Assembly: GCA_017427525.1 (NCBI GenBank)
Contig: JAFRSP010000036.1
Coordinates: forward strand, 1-64,000
Direction of reading: 5' to 3'
Source of the DNA: Clostridia bacterium
GTDB lineage: Bacteria; Bacillota; Clostridia; Oscillospirales; Feifaniaceae
DNA length: 64,000 nt
Shown: piece after piece, positions 36,262-45,329 of the stretch
Layout: every line of letters begins with the position of its first letter
How positions within the stretch are numbered: position 1 is the first letter of the stretch
Made by a program: the position numbers and the translations under genes
The notes under the pieces: generated by a model
The model's input: the letters and a program-made list of their open reading frames with translations, nothing else
What the model was told of the DNA's origin: nothing
The model's database searches: none

Positions 36262-36837
36262 TCATTTGGGGACAGGCCCTTGAACAGGAAAATCCTGCAG
36301 CTGGGTGAATACATACTGCACCGGAATGTCAAACGGCTCTGTTGGCAGCGTATCAAACAGCAGTTCGTCGTAAACAAGGCAGACCGTGCTGCCCGAAAAT
36401 CCGGGCAAAAAGCGGTCGTAATAGCCTCCGCCCATGCCGATGCGGAACCCCTGCCTGTCGCAGGCGACGGCCGGCGCCACAAGCAGCATGCCGTCTCCCC
36501 GCTCCAAGAGCTGATCTTCCGGCGGCTCCCACAGTCCGAAGGCGCCCTTTCGGAGTTGTCCGAGCTCCTTTAATCGGTAAAAGATCAGTTTCCGGCTCCT
36601 GCAGCAGGGCAGGAAAAGCGGTTTCCCTTGCTGCAGCGCTGCCTGAAGAAGGGGCATGACGTCGAGCTCTTCCGGAAGGGGAACGGTGAGAAGCACCCCC
36701 TCCGTCCTACTCCAAAGCTCGCTTTGAAGCAGCCGAAGAGAGGCTGCCAGCCCGCATTCCTCTCTGTGCCCACATGAAATCTCTGCGCGCCGAAGGAGAA
36801 GCCTACGACGAAGCTCTGCCTTTCTCTGATTCTGCAT
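36262..36837 (-). CDS. 5-formyltetrahydrofolate cyclo-ligase
   Basis: The enzyme converts 5-formyl-THF to 5,10-methenyl-THF with ATP. The 191-residue protein has KAELRRRLLLRR at the N-terminus and the signature FRIGMGGGYYDRFL near residues 130-143, with the nucleotide and folate-binding glycines. It is the last gene of a three-gene minus-strand group with two acyltransferase-fold genes. Confidence 0.93.
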   Translation of the reverse strand: MQNQRKAELRRRLLLRRAEISCGHREECGLAASLRLLQSELWSRTEGVLLTVPLPEELDVMPLLQAALQQGKPLFLPCCRSRKLIFYRLKELGQLRKGAFGLWEPPEDQLLERGDGMLLVAPAVACDRQGFRIGMGGGYYDRFLPGFSGSTVCLVYDELLFDTLPTEPFDIPVQYVFTQLQDFPVQGPVPK

Positions 36838-36877
36838 GCCAGCTTCCCGCCTTCCCCCTGCGCCGATTCCCTGAAAC

Positions 36878-37921
36878 TCAATCGAGCATCATATTCATAT
36901 AGGGATGTCCCTTACCGTTGTCCGTCATGATCTGGCGGGTCAACTGCGCTATCGTAAGCTGCATCAGCGTGCCGGTGTAGTCGGTGCGGCGCACCATGCC
37001 GTCCTTCACGTGGTAATCGCCGGAATTCTCCTTGATGATACCGTCCTCCAATGAAAAGCTCATTTCAAGGTCGCGATGCTTGGCAGCAAAGCTGCGCAGG
37101 GTCTTCTCCAAGCGGATCAGCCTTGCACTGCCGGATCGGATCTCGATAAAGTCAAGCCCGCTCGGACAGGTCCCCGGACAAAAATCAAACACAAATCGCT
37201 GCGCATTCGGAAAAGAACGCAGCAGAAAAGCTGCAAAATGCGGAAAACTATCGCCCTGCAGGTAGAGCTCTTTAACGTGGATCGTGGCTTCATCCATCGG
37301 GCGCGCATAAAAATATCCGGCATAGAGCGAACTGAAAATCCCTCCGCCCGACTCGTTGTCGATCGCCGTGTACTGCACAAACCGCTTGTCTTTTACCACC
37401 GTGTATTCCCTGCGCGCAAAGGTGGAGGAATAGGCATAATACGGAGAGGCCTTGCTCTCGATATTCAGCGTCAGCTTCCGATCGGCCAACTGCTGCCTTG
37501 TCAGGGTCGCCCGGTGCAGCACAAAAACAGGCTCCATCCCAAAACGTCCGTAGTACTCATAGAGCTCTTCCTCTGCCGGCAGTGTGCATAGAAACTCTTC
37601 GCCCCTCTGATAGCCCTGCCGGAGCCTCTGCTGAATCATGCGGCTCATGATCCCCTTTCCGCGGCGCTCCTTTTCCGTCATCGCGGCATAGAGATAGGAA
37701 CCCTTCCACCCCCCACGGAAATAGCGGTATTCCACAGGGAGGAAATGCACGGCGCTGACAATGTGCTCGTTTTCGTCAAGCTCTGCCAACACCTCGAGAA
37801 CCTCGGAAAAATGCCGGTAGAACCGTGTAATCTCCTGCGGATCATCTCCGAAGGTCTGATTCCACAAATTGACCAGCTCTTCGCCGGGGCCTTCCGGGTT
37901 GATATGCAAGGTTGTGAGCAT
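36878..37921 (-). CDS. GNAT family N-acetyltransferase, Eis-like
   Basis: The 347-residue protein has an N-terminal GNAT domain with the acetyl-CoA loop TEKERRGKGIMSRMI near residues 82-96. A second GNAT-like half follows, then a C-terminal segment resembling the sterol-carrier fold of Eis-type enzymes. The substrate is unknown. The start at 37921 was chosen because GGAGAGGAG lies seven bases upstream; an in-frame ATG lies seven codons earlier. It lies between a DUF2156 gene and the cyclo-ligase gene. Confidence 0.82.
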   Translation of the reverse strand: MLTTLHINPEGPGEELVNLWNQTFGDDPQEITRFYRHFSEVLEVLAELDENEHIVSAVHFLPVEYRYFRGGWKGSYLYAAMTEKERRGKGIMSRMIQQRLRQGYQRGEEFLCTLPAEEELYEYYGRFGMEPVFVLHRATLTRQQLADRKLTLNIESKASPYYAYSSTFARREYTVVKDKRFVQYTAIDNESGGGIFSSLYAGYFYARPMDEATIHVKELYLQGDSFPHFAAFLLRSFPNAQRFVFDFCPGTCPSGLDFIEIRSGSARLIRLEKTLRSFAAKHRDLEMSFSLEDGIIKENSGDYHVKDGMVRRTDYTGTLMQLTIAQLTRQIMTDNGKGHPYMNMMLD

Positions 37922-38055
37922 GTCGCTCTCCTCTCCAGACAATGATAGCCATGGACTCCGCTGGGGCGGAGTGACCCTTCCTTCTCATGAAGCTTCCCAA
38001 ATTTCCCGGGACATAACATCCAACGGATTCAAAAACCGATTTCAAAAATTGTTTC

Positions 38056-38976
38056 TCACAGCGACAGGAGATCATCCTTCAGCGGCGGCTCCCACTTTGC
38101 CACATATTTCTCAAGCAAGATCTCCGGATTGTATGAGAGCTTTGACTTTCTCAGTCCCGGAATCCCCAAATCCTCTTCGCGGTTGGCATAGCGATACCGG
38201 CTGCTGCAATCCTCCATAAAGAAATTGCAGATGGCAGAATATACGCCCTCATATTCGGTGAGTCCCTTCTCAAAGTGCACCACGATGGTATCGCTTCCCG
38301 GATAGATCGGCGTTCCGGCTGAAGCAGCCACGACCACTCCGTCGACCAGCAGCACGCCGCCCTCCCCTCGCAGTTCCTCAAGATTGTTGAGCAACAGTTC
38401 GGCCGCGAGCTTCTCGTGCAGAGCGGCATCGTCATCATCATAGGAATGTCCCCGACACCAGATCTTGTTCATCTTGAGCACCTCCGGCACCAGTTCCGGC
38501 ATCATCCGGCGATACTCATGGTTGTAAAGCGTTTTAAACTTTTTCACATGACCCCGTTTTCCGTGAAAACTCTTTCCCTTGAACTGCGCAAGGGACTCGG
38601 TCAGGTGAATATAGTCGTCCATATCCCGGCGTCTCTCAAACTCAAACTCTCCGGGAAAGGCTTCTTCCAGGTTCTCCATGTTTTTCCGGGTAATGCTTCC
38701 CAGCCACAGCGGGAGCCCATTCTCCCGATGCTCGTCCATGAGCAGCTGCATGCCCGCTTTGAGGTCTCCTCCGATCGGGAAAAGATAGACAGGGCTCTCT
38801 CCCTCCTGCATCCGCACGAGGAGGCACCCTTCCGCCTCGACGATCTCGGTGTGAAAGGTATCCTTCCAGGTATAGAGAGTGGCAAAACACTCATCGTAAT
38901 TCTGTGATTTTGCCTCGATTAAATAGCGATCCACCCGCTCCTGATCTTCCAGCTTGATCGGTTGAAAATCCAACAT
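38056..38976 (-). CDS. DUF2156 protein (lysyl-PG synthetase C-terminal-like)
   Basis: The 306-residue protein has no membrane segment and matches the DUF2156 family, a tandem GNAT fold related to the C-terminal domain of MprF. Recognisable parts are FATLYTWKDTF near residue 31, GKSFHGKRGHVKKF near 134 and YRYANREEDLGIPGLRKSK near 263. It may transfer an amino-acyl or acyl group, but the substrate is unknown. AAGGAG lies 13 bases before the ATG, longer than usual. Confidence 0.82.
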   Translation of the reverse strand: MLDFQPIKLEDQERVDRYLIEAKSQNYDECFATLYTWKDTFHTEIVEAEGCLLVRMQEGESPVYLFPIGGDLKAGMQLLMDEHRENGLPLWLGSITRKNMENLEEAFPGEFEFERRRDMDDYIHLTESLAQFKGKSFHGKRGHVKKFKTLYNHEYRRMMPELVPEVLKMNKIWCRGHSYDDDDAALHEKLAAELLLNNLEELRGEGGVLLVDGVVVAASAGTPIYPGSDTIVVHFEKGLTEYEGVYSAICNFFMEDCSSRYRYANREEDLGIPGLRKSKLSYNPEILLEKYVAKWEPPLKDDLLSL

Positions 38977-39263
38977 CTGTCATCTACGCTCCTTAGACCC
39001 GATTCAAGGTTATCCGATTTGATTGCAAAATAAGTGAAAAAGGGGACCAAATCCTTTCCCGTTTTCTGAGCTTTTGGAAGCTTTCCCGGGCAGCAGAACT
39101 CTCACTCACACGATCACGTAAGAGCCTGCATGTCTTCTTCTGAAGCACCCACGCTTCCTTTTCCCCTCTCCCTTCCTTGCGCAAGAAACAGATTTCTTGG
39201 TTCTTTCCTAATCCTGTCCTTTTCGTTTGGTCTTTTTCTATCGTCTAAATCATCTTTTTTGAA

Positions 39264-39935
39264 TTATGCTTCCTTGAAAAACCGCTGCGTCACGAGGGCT
39301 TCGATCTCATTTGCGATCTCCTCCGGAGTCCGGATCCCCTCCGTGCCATCCCCGCAATGAACTACCTGCCAGCCAAGCCGGCGGGCGGCAAAGGAGGCTG
39401 TTTCATGGCAGGCGCGCAGATAGGCGCTGTCTCTCTCATGGAGATCCTTTTTCGAGTCGTCTCCTGCATAACGCTTTTCCAGAAGCCGACAGGACACCTC
39501 TATGGGAAGCTCCAAATAGAGCACCAGATCGGGCTTCGGGAGCCCAAACCGGACATATTCCAAATCGTTCACCCAGTTCAGATAGTCCTCCCACCGATCC
39601 TTCGGCAGCTTCCCCATCTGGTGGATGATATTGGCCGTTACATAACGGTCGGTCAGCACCAGCTTGTTCGCCAGATAGTCCTCTTTCCAGTCCCTGCAAT
39701 ACGAGGCATAACGGTCGACCGCATAAAAGGTGGAGGCGGCATAGACGTTGACCTCGTCGAGCGCGCCCAATTCTCCGTCGAGATAGAGTCGAATCAAGGC
39801 GGAGGACTCGGTGTAGGTTGGAAAGGTGATTTGCTTCACACCGATGCTTTTTTCGGTCAACCGCTGGGCAAGCAGCTGCGTTTGGGTCTGTTTCCCGCTG
39901 CCATCCAGTCCGTCGATCACAATGAGACGACCCAT
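39264..39935 (-). CDS. tmk: Thymidylate kinase
   Basis: Tmk phosphorylates dTMP to dTDP. The 223-residue protein starts MGRLIVIDGLDGSGKQTQTQ with the P-loop and has the DR motif LTDRYVTAN near residue 97. The lid region contains KRYAGDDSKKDLHE. It follows thyX by 16 bases, so the enzymes that make and phosphorylate dTMP are coexpressed. AGAAGGG precedes the ATG. Confidence 0.95.
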   Translation of the reverse strand: MGRLIVIDGLDGSGKQTQTQLLAQRLTEKSIGVKQITFPTYTESSALIRLYLDGELGALDEVNVYAASTFYAVDRYASYCRDWKEDYLANKLVLTDRYVTANIIHQMGKLPKDRWEDYLNWVNDLEYVRFGLPKPDLVLYLELPIEVSCRLLEKRYAGDDSKKDLHERDSAYLRACHETASFAARRLGWQVVHCGDGTEGIRTPEEIANEIEALVTQRFFKEA

Positions 39936-39951
39936 TTGGTTTTCCCTTCTT

Positions 39952-40710
39952 TCAAAACTCTGCAAATGCGGCGCGCACCTGTTCTGCATGTCCACAGCTC
40001 ATTTTGCCCTCCGGGCAGGCTCCCCGCAGGCAGCGCGGACCGGCATTGGAAAACACCGAGGGGGCAATGGCACGAACCAGCCGCAGCATTTCGGTTGCCA
40101 GCGCGCGGATCTCCCACTGTGCGCGATTGCAGCAGCGCTGGGAAAAGAAATTGAGCAGCGAACGTGCGTTCATCGTAACGATCATCTTGGTATAGCAGGC
40201 GTTCGGCAGGACAAAGCGCGCATCCTCGATCGCCATCTTTTCGGCGGCCTTTGCAGCGGCTTTTTCACTCATCCCATGCTCTGTGAGCTCTTCAATGTGC
40301 TGCTTTTTGAGCAGCGCCACAAGCGTGTCGTAGTGCTCCTGATCCTCCTGCATGGCCTTCAGATAACAGGCTTTGGCCTCTGCATTGCTCTCGATTGCGG
40401 GAGGCAGTACGAATTCAAACGCTCCCTCTCTCACGTATCGCTGACTCTGCACGCTGAAGGAGGCCATACGGTGCCGGGTGATCTGGGCCAACAGAGAACG
40501 GGACACCTCTTCGATCCCAAAGGTGAACGACATGTGCTCGATCGGGCTCTCATGCCCCATCTCGGCCAGCATGTGGACAAATTTCTCAGCCGCTGTATCG
40601 TCAAGATTGTCGCGAAGCTGTTCGATGCTGCTGGGAGAATAGCAAAGCTTTGCAGCGCTTGCCACCAGCTTTTCAGGATCCGGCGTGTGACTGAGCAGAG
40701 TAACCTTCAT
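39952..40710 (-). CDS. thyX: FAD-dependent thymidylate synthase ThyX
   Basis: ThyX makes dTMP from dUMP using flavin and methylene-THF, without producing DHF. The 252-residue protein has the ThyX signature RHRMASFSVQSQRY (RHRxxSxxxxSxR) near residues 79-92. The C-terminal CPEGKMSCG segment is common in clostridial members. It is directly followed by tmk. No thyA or folA is seen in the window, which fits a ThyX-based pathway. Confidence 0.96.
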   Translation of the reverse strand: MKVTLLSHTPDPEKLVASAAKLCYSPSSIEQLRDNLDDTAAEKFVHMLAEMGHESPIEHMSFTFGIEEVSRSLLAQITRHRMASFSVQSQRYVREGAFEFVLPPAIESNAEAKACYLKAMQEDQEHYDTLVALLKKQHIEELTEHGMSEKAAAKAAEKMAIEDARFVLPNACYTKMIVTMNARSLLNFFSQRCCNRAQWEIRALATEMLRLVRAIAPSVFSNAGPRCLRGACPEGKMSCGHAEQVRAAFAEF

Positions 40711-40784
40711 CTTTTTACTCTCCTTTCGCCGACGCAGACGGCCATGCCTTGCGCGGTCGGCATCTTTTTATCATTCTTTTGTTT

Positions 40785-41510
40785 TTACTCTTCCGTTTCT
40801 GCCATGCTCCTTCTGAAAAGCACCTTGACCAGGAAGGCAGGGATCCGCATCAGCCGTCCCCATCGCTTGGGATCAAGCGCGCCGCGATAGAGCCATTCCA
40901 GATTGTGCTTCACATAGAAGTCGGGCGCACGCTTCACATCTCCCGCAATCACATCCAGCGTTCCCCCGAGACCCAGCATCAGCGCATTGCACTCCTGCTT
41001 GTGGGCGTGAATGAACCGCTCCTGTTTTGGAGAACCGAGACAGACAAAGACCACATCGGGTTTTGCCGCGCAGATTGCAGAAACGGGGCCGCTCTCATCC
41101 GAAAAATACCCGTTTGCCGTGCCGCAGATCTCAAGAAGCGGATACTGCTCTTTCATCTTCTCCGCCGCCCGCTCTGCCACGCCGGGCTTCGAGCCGAACA
41201 GAAACAGACGAAGCCCCCGCTCCTGCGCCGGTGCGAGGAGGTTTTGTGCCAGTTCAATTCCAGCAACCTTTCCCTTGAGCGGCACTCTTTTCAATTTGGA
41301 CGCCAGGACCACGCCGGCGCCATCCGGCACAATCAGATCCCCGCCATTCAGCAATTCCAGAAACTTCGGTTGCCGGAGCGCCAGATCTGCCATTTCGGCA
41401 TTTGGGGTATAGACGGCGCCAGCCCTTCCCGCCAGATCAAGGCAGGCCTGCACCGCTTCCTTCATATCGACATTGTGGATTTTCAACCCACAGATGGAAA
41501 TCTGCTGCAT
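40785..41510 (-). CDS. WecB/TagA/CpsF family glycosyltransferase
   Basis: The 241-residue protein matches the family that adds N-acetylmannosamine (TagA) or related sugars to lipid-linked precursors. Motifs are YTPNAEMADLA, LIVPDGAGVV with the catalytic Asp, and VCLGSPKQERFI. The C-terminal amphipathic helix LEWLYRGALDPKRWGRL is typical. It should act at the inner membrane face in teichoic acid or polysaccharide synthesis; no other such genes adjoin. The start at 41510 has a weak GGAAAGGG site; an ATG 15 codons upstream has none. Confidence 0.88.
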   Translation of the reverse strand: MQQISICGLKIHNVDMKEAVQACLDLAGRAGAVYTPNAEMADLALRQPKFLELLNGGDLIVPDGAGVVLASKLKRVPLKGKVAGIELAQNLLAPAQERGLRLFLFGSKPGVAERAAEKMKEQYPLLEICGTANGYFSDESGPVSAICAAKPDVVFVCLGSPKQERFIHAHKQECNALMLGLGGTLDVIAGDVKRAPDFYVKHNLEWLYRGALDPKRWGRLMRIPAFLVKVLFRRSMAETEE

Positions 41511-41584
41511 GAACGCAACAATCCCTTTCCAGTTCAAAGGATTTCTGTTGAGCATGGCACGGCCTGCAGCACGCTCACAGGTTC

Positions 41585-41613
41585 AGTATACCATTAAAAA
41601 GGCCCTGCAACAA
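41585..41613 (-). promoter_or_regulatory. Promoter inside the thrB terminator, for WecB/TagA-thyX-tmk
   Basis: On the minus strand TTGTTG (41608-41613) and TATACT (41585-41590, preceded by TGG) are 17 bases apart. The -35 lies in the arm and loop of the thrB terminator, so the two signals share sequence. Confidence 0.55.
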
Positions 41614-41631
41614 GAGCCGCAGGGCTTTTTT
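41596..41631 (-). terminator. Intrinsic terminator of thrB
   Basis: GCCCTGC and GCAGGGC (41602-41608 and 41619-41625), extended by A:T pairs, form a stem with a ten-base loop. T runs follow on both strands, so it can act both ways. Confidence 0.82.
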
Positions 41632-41655
41632 AATCGATTCTCTCTTCATGAGGCG

Positions 41656-42537
41656 CTACACGATGACCAGCCCGGCGTTGTCAGCCTGCAGCCGTCTGAC
41701 CTGATACGTGGGGTATTTTTCGGCAACAAAGGCGCTGATCCCCTCAAACACAACCTTATCTGCAGCAGGTACGGCGGCAAGCATGGTCGGCCCCGCGCCG
41801 CTCACTGTACTGCAATAGGCTCCGAATTCCATCATTTTTCTCAGAATCTCTTCGCCTCCGCGGACAAGCATCAGACGATAGCGTTGATGCAGACGATCTT
41901 TTGTCGCGATGCGAAGAAGCCCATAATTCTCCGTCAAAAACGCTGCCGTCAGCAACGAGGAACGGGAGAGGTTGTAGACGGCGTCCTCCAGAGAAAGCTG
42001 CTTGGGCAGCGCAGCGCGGGCCTCTTCCGTGCTGACCTTGAAATCCGGCACCACGGCTACAAAGCCGATCCGGTCATGGTCAAGCTCCTTGCGCTGGTAA
42101 TAGACCTCGCCGTGATCGAGCGCTGCTGCCACAAAGCCGCCGAGCAGAGCCGGGGCAACGTTGTCGGGGTGCCCTTCGATCATGGCGGCAAGCGTGACCT
42201 TATCGTGCAGAGAGAGGTTGTCTCCCATGAGCTTTCCCGCAATCGAAACCCCTGCTGCAATGCAGGTCGAACTGCTGCCAAGCCCCCGAACCATGGGCAC
42301 GTTGTTCTCCTGGATGATATGAAGTCCGTGGAACGGTCTTCCGGCCTCTGCATAAGCGCGACGTACAGTGCTCACAATGAGATTGGAACCGTCTTTCGGC
42401 ACATCGTCTTCACACTCCACCGTGATCGTGTCGCTTTCTTCAAAAGTGACGTAATTGTAAAGATTCATCGCAATCCCAATGCTGTCAAATCCGGAGCCAA
42501 CATTTGCCGAAGAGCCCGGAACACGAAGTTTATACAT
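41656..42537 (-). CDS. thrB: Homoserine kinase
   Basis: ThrB phosphorylates homoserine for threonine synthase. The 293-residue GHMP-family protein begins MYKLRVPGSSANVGSGFDS and has the ATP loop VRGLGSSSTCIAAGV near residues 87-101. A C-terminal TVSGAGPTMLA completes the family set. It lies downstream of the ACT-domain gene; the usual hom gene is missing from this spot. Confidence 0.95.
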   Translation of the reverse strand: MYKLRVPGSSANVGSGFDSIGIAMNLYNYVTFEESDTITVECEDDVPKDGSNLIVSTVRRAYAEAGRPFHGLHIIQENNVPMVRGLGSSSTCIAAGVSIAGKLMGDNLSLHDKVTLAAMIEGHPDNVAPALLGGFVAAALDHGEVYYQRKELDHDRIGFVAVVPDFKVSTEEARAALPKQLSLEDAVYNLSRSSLLTAAFLTENYGLLRIATKDRLHQRYRLMLVRGGEEILRKMMEFGAYCSTVSGAGPTMLAAVPAADKVVFEGISAFVAEKYPTYQVRRLQADNAGLVIV

Positions 42538-42706
42538 CCTGCAAACACCCCTGTTTCTTATTTTGCCAAAACAGCAGAAAAATCACCTGTTAAAAATGGA
42601 AAAAGCAAAGCAGCCCCACGACAATTGCAGGGCGCCCTTTTCAAAGTCTGCCCGCTCTGCTATAATAGGAACAGGCGCTGTTTCTTTCCTTCATTTCGCC
42701 AAGGTC

Positions 42707-43156
42707 TCATTCGCTTCCCAAAACCTTGCACTCCAGAACTCCCCGAACGCCGCTCAGCGCCTCCAGCAGTTCGTCGCTGGAAAGGGTCGCATTGTGGGTT
42801 TCCACTGAAATGGTGAACACCGCAGTGCCGCCGCTCGGAAGTCCCTGGTGCAGCGTGAGCACATTGCAGCCGCTTTTTGCAAAAATGCTGAGCAGCCCGC
42901 TGACAACGCCTGGCTCGTCGCGCAGAGTAAAGGAGAAACTCATTACCTTGCCCTGAGATTTCTCATGAAATGTGAACACGACGTCTTTGTACTTGTAGTA
43001 GGCACTGCGGGAAAGACCGGTTTGCGCCACCGCTTCACTGACAGTGGATACCCTTCCGGCTTCCAGCAGCTCTTTCGTCTTCAGCACCTTGCGATACACT
43101 TCGGGCAGCGCGGACGCTTCGACCAAATAGTAGATTTTTGAACCGGATGTACTCAT
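42707..43156 (-). CDS. pheB: ACT domain protein (PheB/UPF0735 type)
   Basis: The 149-residue protein has an N-terminal helix-turn-helix-like segment (STVSEAVAQTGLSRSAYYKYKD) and a C-terminal ACT domain (DEPGVVSGLLSIFAKSGCNV). This layout matches PheB/UPF0735 proteins, linked in Firmicutes to aromatic or homoserine-family amino-acid genes. It likely senses an amino acid and may regulate transcription, but this is inferred. The start follows AGGGGAC. It sits upstream of thrB and has its own promoter. Confidence 0.85.
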   Translation of the reverse strand: MSTSGSKIYYLVEASALPEVYRKVLKTKELLEAGRVSTVSEAVAQTGLSRSAYYKYKDVVFTFHEKSQGKVMSFSFTLRDEPGVVSGLLSIFAKSGCNVLTLHQGLPSGGTAVFTISVETHNATLSSDELLEALSGVRGVLECKVLGSE

Positions 43157-43194
43157 TCGTTTGTCCCCTATCAACAGTTGTTTTCCTATTGTGT

Positions 43195-43223
43195 ACTATA
43201 TCATACCTTATAGCTGAATTCAA
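43195..43223 (-). promoter_or_regulatory. Promoter of pheB-thrB
   Basis: TTGAAT (43218-43223) and TATAGT (43195-43200) on the minus strand are 17 bases apart, 39 bases before the ACT-domain gene. Confidence 0.7.
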
Positions 43224-43370
43224 GTCTATTTCCATCATGGAATTCTCCAAAAAGTCCTGTGAAAAAGCAGCGCAGTTTTACGGTTTTGCTTAAAAAGTGC
43301 CGCATCCCTTCGAGCCCGTATGGAGTTTTTCTGATGATTCTTATTTTTCCCTATGGAAACGGAGGCCGCT

Positions 43371-44465
43371 GTGAAATCGATTCCCCTTGAAAAAAAGAGA
43401 GCTTTCCTCATCAACCTCGGGTTCTATCTCTCGCTGTTTGCCATTCTCTGGTTTGTCATCAGCTATGGAATCCCCTGGATGATGCCCTTTCTCATCGCCT
43501 ACTTTGTGGCTGTGATGGCAGAGCCGTTGGTCTCTTTTATGACCAGGTATCTGCACCTGAAACGCGGTTTCGCAAGTCCGGTCGCGCTGCTTCTTCTGTT
43601 TGCGCTGATCTCCTGGCTGCTCATCATCATCTTCTCACGGCTCGCCTATGAATCGGCAACTTTCCTCGAGAATTGGGCGGGACTGTATGCGCTGATCCGG
43701 GAGAAATTCGCCGGGTTTGAACTGCTGCTCAACGATTGGTTCGAACTCCTCCCCCCGTATGTGATCGCCTATGTGGATCGGATGCTTGCCTCTCTGGTGG
43801 AAGGACTTCCCTCTCTGATCGGTTCCCTCGGCATGTCGGTGATGACCGCGGCAACCGGAATTGCCACAAAGCTTCCTTCGGCACTGATCGTGTCGCTGGT
43901 CGTCCTGGCTGCCTGCCTGCTCTTTTCCATCGACTTTCATGCACTTCGTGATTTTTTACGGCTGCAGGTTCCCACCTCGGCACAGGGCGCCGTAACCGAG
44001 GCCGCATCCTTCTTCAAACTGACCGTGCTGCGCTTCCTGCGCGCCTACTCTTTGATCTGTCTCATCACCTTTGTTGAACTGGTAATCGGATTTCACCTGA
44101 TCGGCGTGGACTACTCTGTCACGCTGTCTGCCATCATAGCCCTTGTCGATGTCCTCCCGATCGTGGGCTGCGGAACTGTGTTAGTCCCCTGGGGAATTAT
44201 CGCCATTATGTTCGGCAACATGAGACTCGGCGTCTGTCTGCTCATCCTGTGCGCCGTGATCACTGCTGTTCGCCAGTTCCTGGAGCCCAAAATCGTCGGC
44301 AGCAGCATCGGTCTGCACCCCATTGCGACCCTGATCTCTATTTATGCCGGGCTCAATTTCTTTGGAATCTTCGGCATGTTTTTGCTTCCGATCGCCCTGA
44401 TCGTTCTCAAGCATCTTCAGGATAACGGCTATATCTCGCTGTGGAATTCCCCTTCAAAATCCTGA
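43371..44465 (+). CDS. AI-2E family/YtvI-like membrane protein
   Basis: The protein of about 364 residues has eight predicted membrane segments and the family C-terminal region QFLEPKIVGSSIGLHPIATL. In Bacillus YtvI is a sporulation protein; other family members are PerM-like permeases. The start is likely the GTG at 43371, which has GGAGG five bases upstream; the in-frame ATG at 43353 has no ribosome site. It stands alone with a strong terminator. Confidence 0.85.
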   Translation: MKSIPLEKKRAFLINLGFYLSLFAILWFVISYGIPWMMPFLIAYFVAVMAEPLVSFMTRYLHLKRGFASPVALLLLFALISWLLIIIFSRLAYESATFLENWAGLYALIREKFAGFELLLNDWFELLPPYVIAYVDRMLASLVEGLPSLIGSLGMSVMTAATGIATKLPSALIVSLVVLAACLLFSIDFHALRDFLRLQVPTSAQGAVTEAASFFKLTVLRFLRAYSLICLITFVELVIGFHLIGVDYSVTLSAIIALVDVLPIVGCGTVLVPWGIIAIMFGNMRLGVCLLILCAVITAVRQFLEPKIVGSSIGLHPIATLISIYAGLNFFGIFGMFLLPIALIVLKHLQDNGYISLWNSPSKS

Positions 44466-44535
44466 CCCTCCTTCTCGCATCCGATCGACAAAGCATGCCC
44501 CTTCCCTTACGTCATCATTCTTTCCCGAAAAAAAG

Positions 44536-44570
44536 AAAGAGAGAGCACTTGCGTTTGCTCTCTCTTTTTG
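44536..44570 (+). terminator. Intrinsic terminator of the YtvI-like gene
   Basis: AAAGAGAGAGCA and its complement form a perfect 12-pair stem with an eight-base loop, followed by TTG and preceded by A-rich sequence. Confidence 0.88.
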
Positions 44571-44642
44571 TTGTTCGAATCACAGGATTAGGTTCTATCA
44601 AGCAGAGCCTGCCCTCAACTATATGGCTAAACCCCTCAATCC

Positions 44643-44996
44643 TTACAGGGCGGCTTTGGCCTTGTCCACAAGCTGGGTAAAACCGGCAGGATCGCTTACG
44701 GCAAGCTCAGCCAAAACCTTGCGGTTGAGCTCGACGCCGGATTTCTTGAGGCCGTTCATAAACCGGGAATAGTTGATATCGTTGAGTTTGCAGGCGGCGG
44801 AGATTCGGGTGATCCAGAGCCGTCTGAAATCACGCTTCTTCAGCTTTCTTCCCGTATAGGCATAGGTCAGGGACTTCATGACCGCCTGATTGGCGATCCG
44901 ATAGTTCGTGCTCTTTCTGCCCCAGTAGCCTTTGGCCATCTTCAGAATCTTTTTTCTTCTCTTTCTCGTCATCAGCGCACCTTTAACACGTGCCAT
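44643..44996 (-). CDS. rplT: 50S ribosomal protein L20
   Basis: The 117-residue protein matches L20 throughout ([43 protein letters not shown]). L20 is essential for early 50S assembly and in Firmicutes represses its own operon by binding the leader. It is the last gene of infC-rpmI-rplT. Confidence 0.98.
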   Translation of the reverse strand: MARVKGALMTRKRRKKILKMAKGYWGRKSTNYRIANQAVMKSLTYAYTGRKLKKRDFRRLWITRISAACKLNDINYSRFMNGLKKSGVELNRKVLAELAVSDPAGFTQLVDKAKAAL

Positions 44997-45112
44997 ACTA
45001 TTACCACCATTTCTCCATACGTTGATTGTTTATGATTGAGAGATCCTGTCGCAGAAGGCCGTATGGTTTTCCTCTGCACTCTCAGGAAAAGGCCGTTTCC
45101 GGTCGTTATTTC

Positions 45113-45310
45113 TTATTTATAGGGGAGCAGACGCTTGATCTGCTTTTCATTGGTCTTGTCGGCATAGGTCGGCATTCTGAGGCTTCTCTTGAGCTTCGTG
45201 GTCTTCTTGTTGAGAATGTGGCGTCTCTTGGTGGAGCTGCGCTTAATCTTCCCGTTTTTGGTCAGCTTAAATCTCTTTTTTGCACCGGAGTGCGTTTTAA
45301 TCTTGGGCAT
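45113..45310 (-). CDS. rpmI: 50S ribosomal protein L35
   Basis: The 65-residue basic protein begins MPKIKTHSGAKKRFKLT and ends KRLLPYK, matching L35. It lies 19 bases after infC and about 115 bases before rplT. Confidence 0.98.
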   Translation of the reverse strand: MPKIKTHSGAKKRFKLTKNGKIKRSSTKRRHILNKKTTKLKRSLRMPTYADKTNEKQIKRLLPYK

Positions 45311-45329
45311 GTGGATTCTCCTTTGTCGT

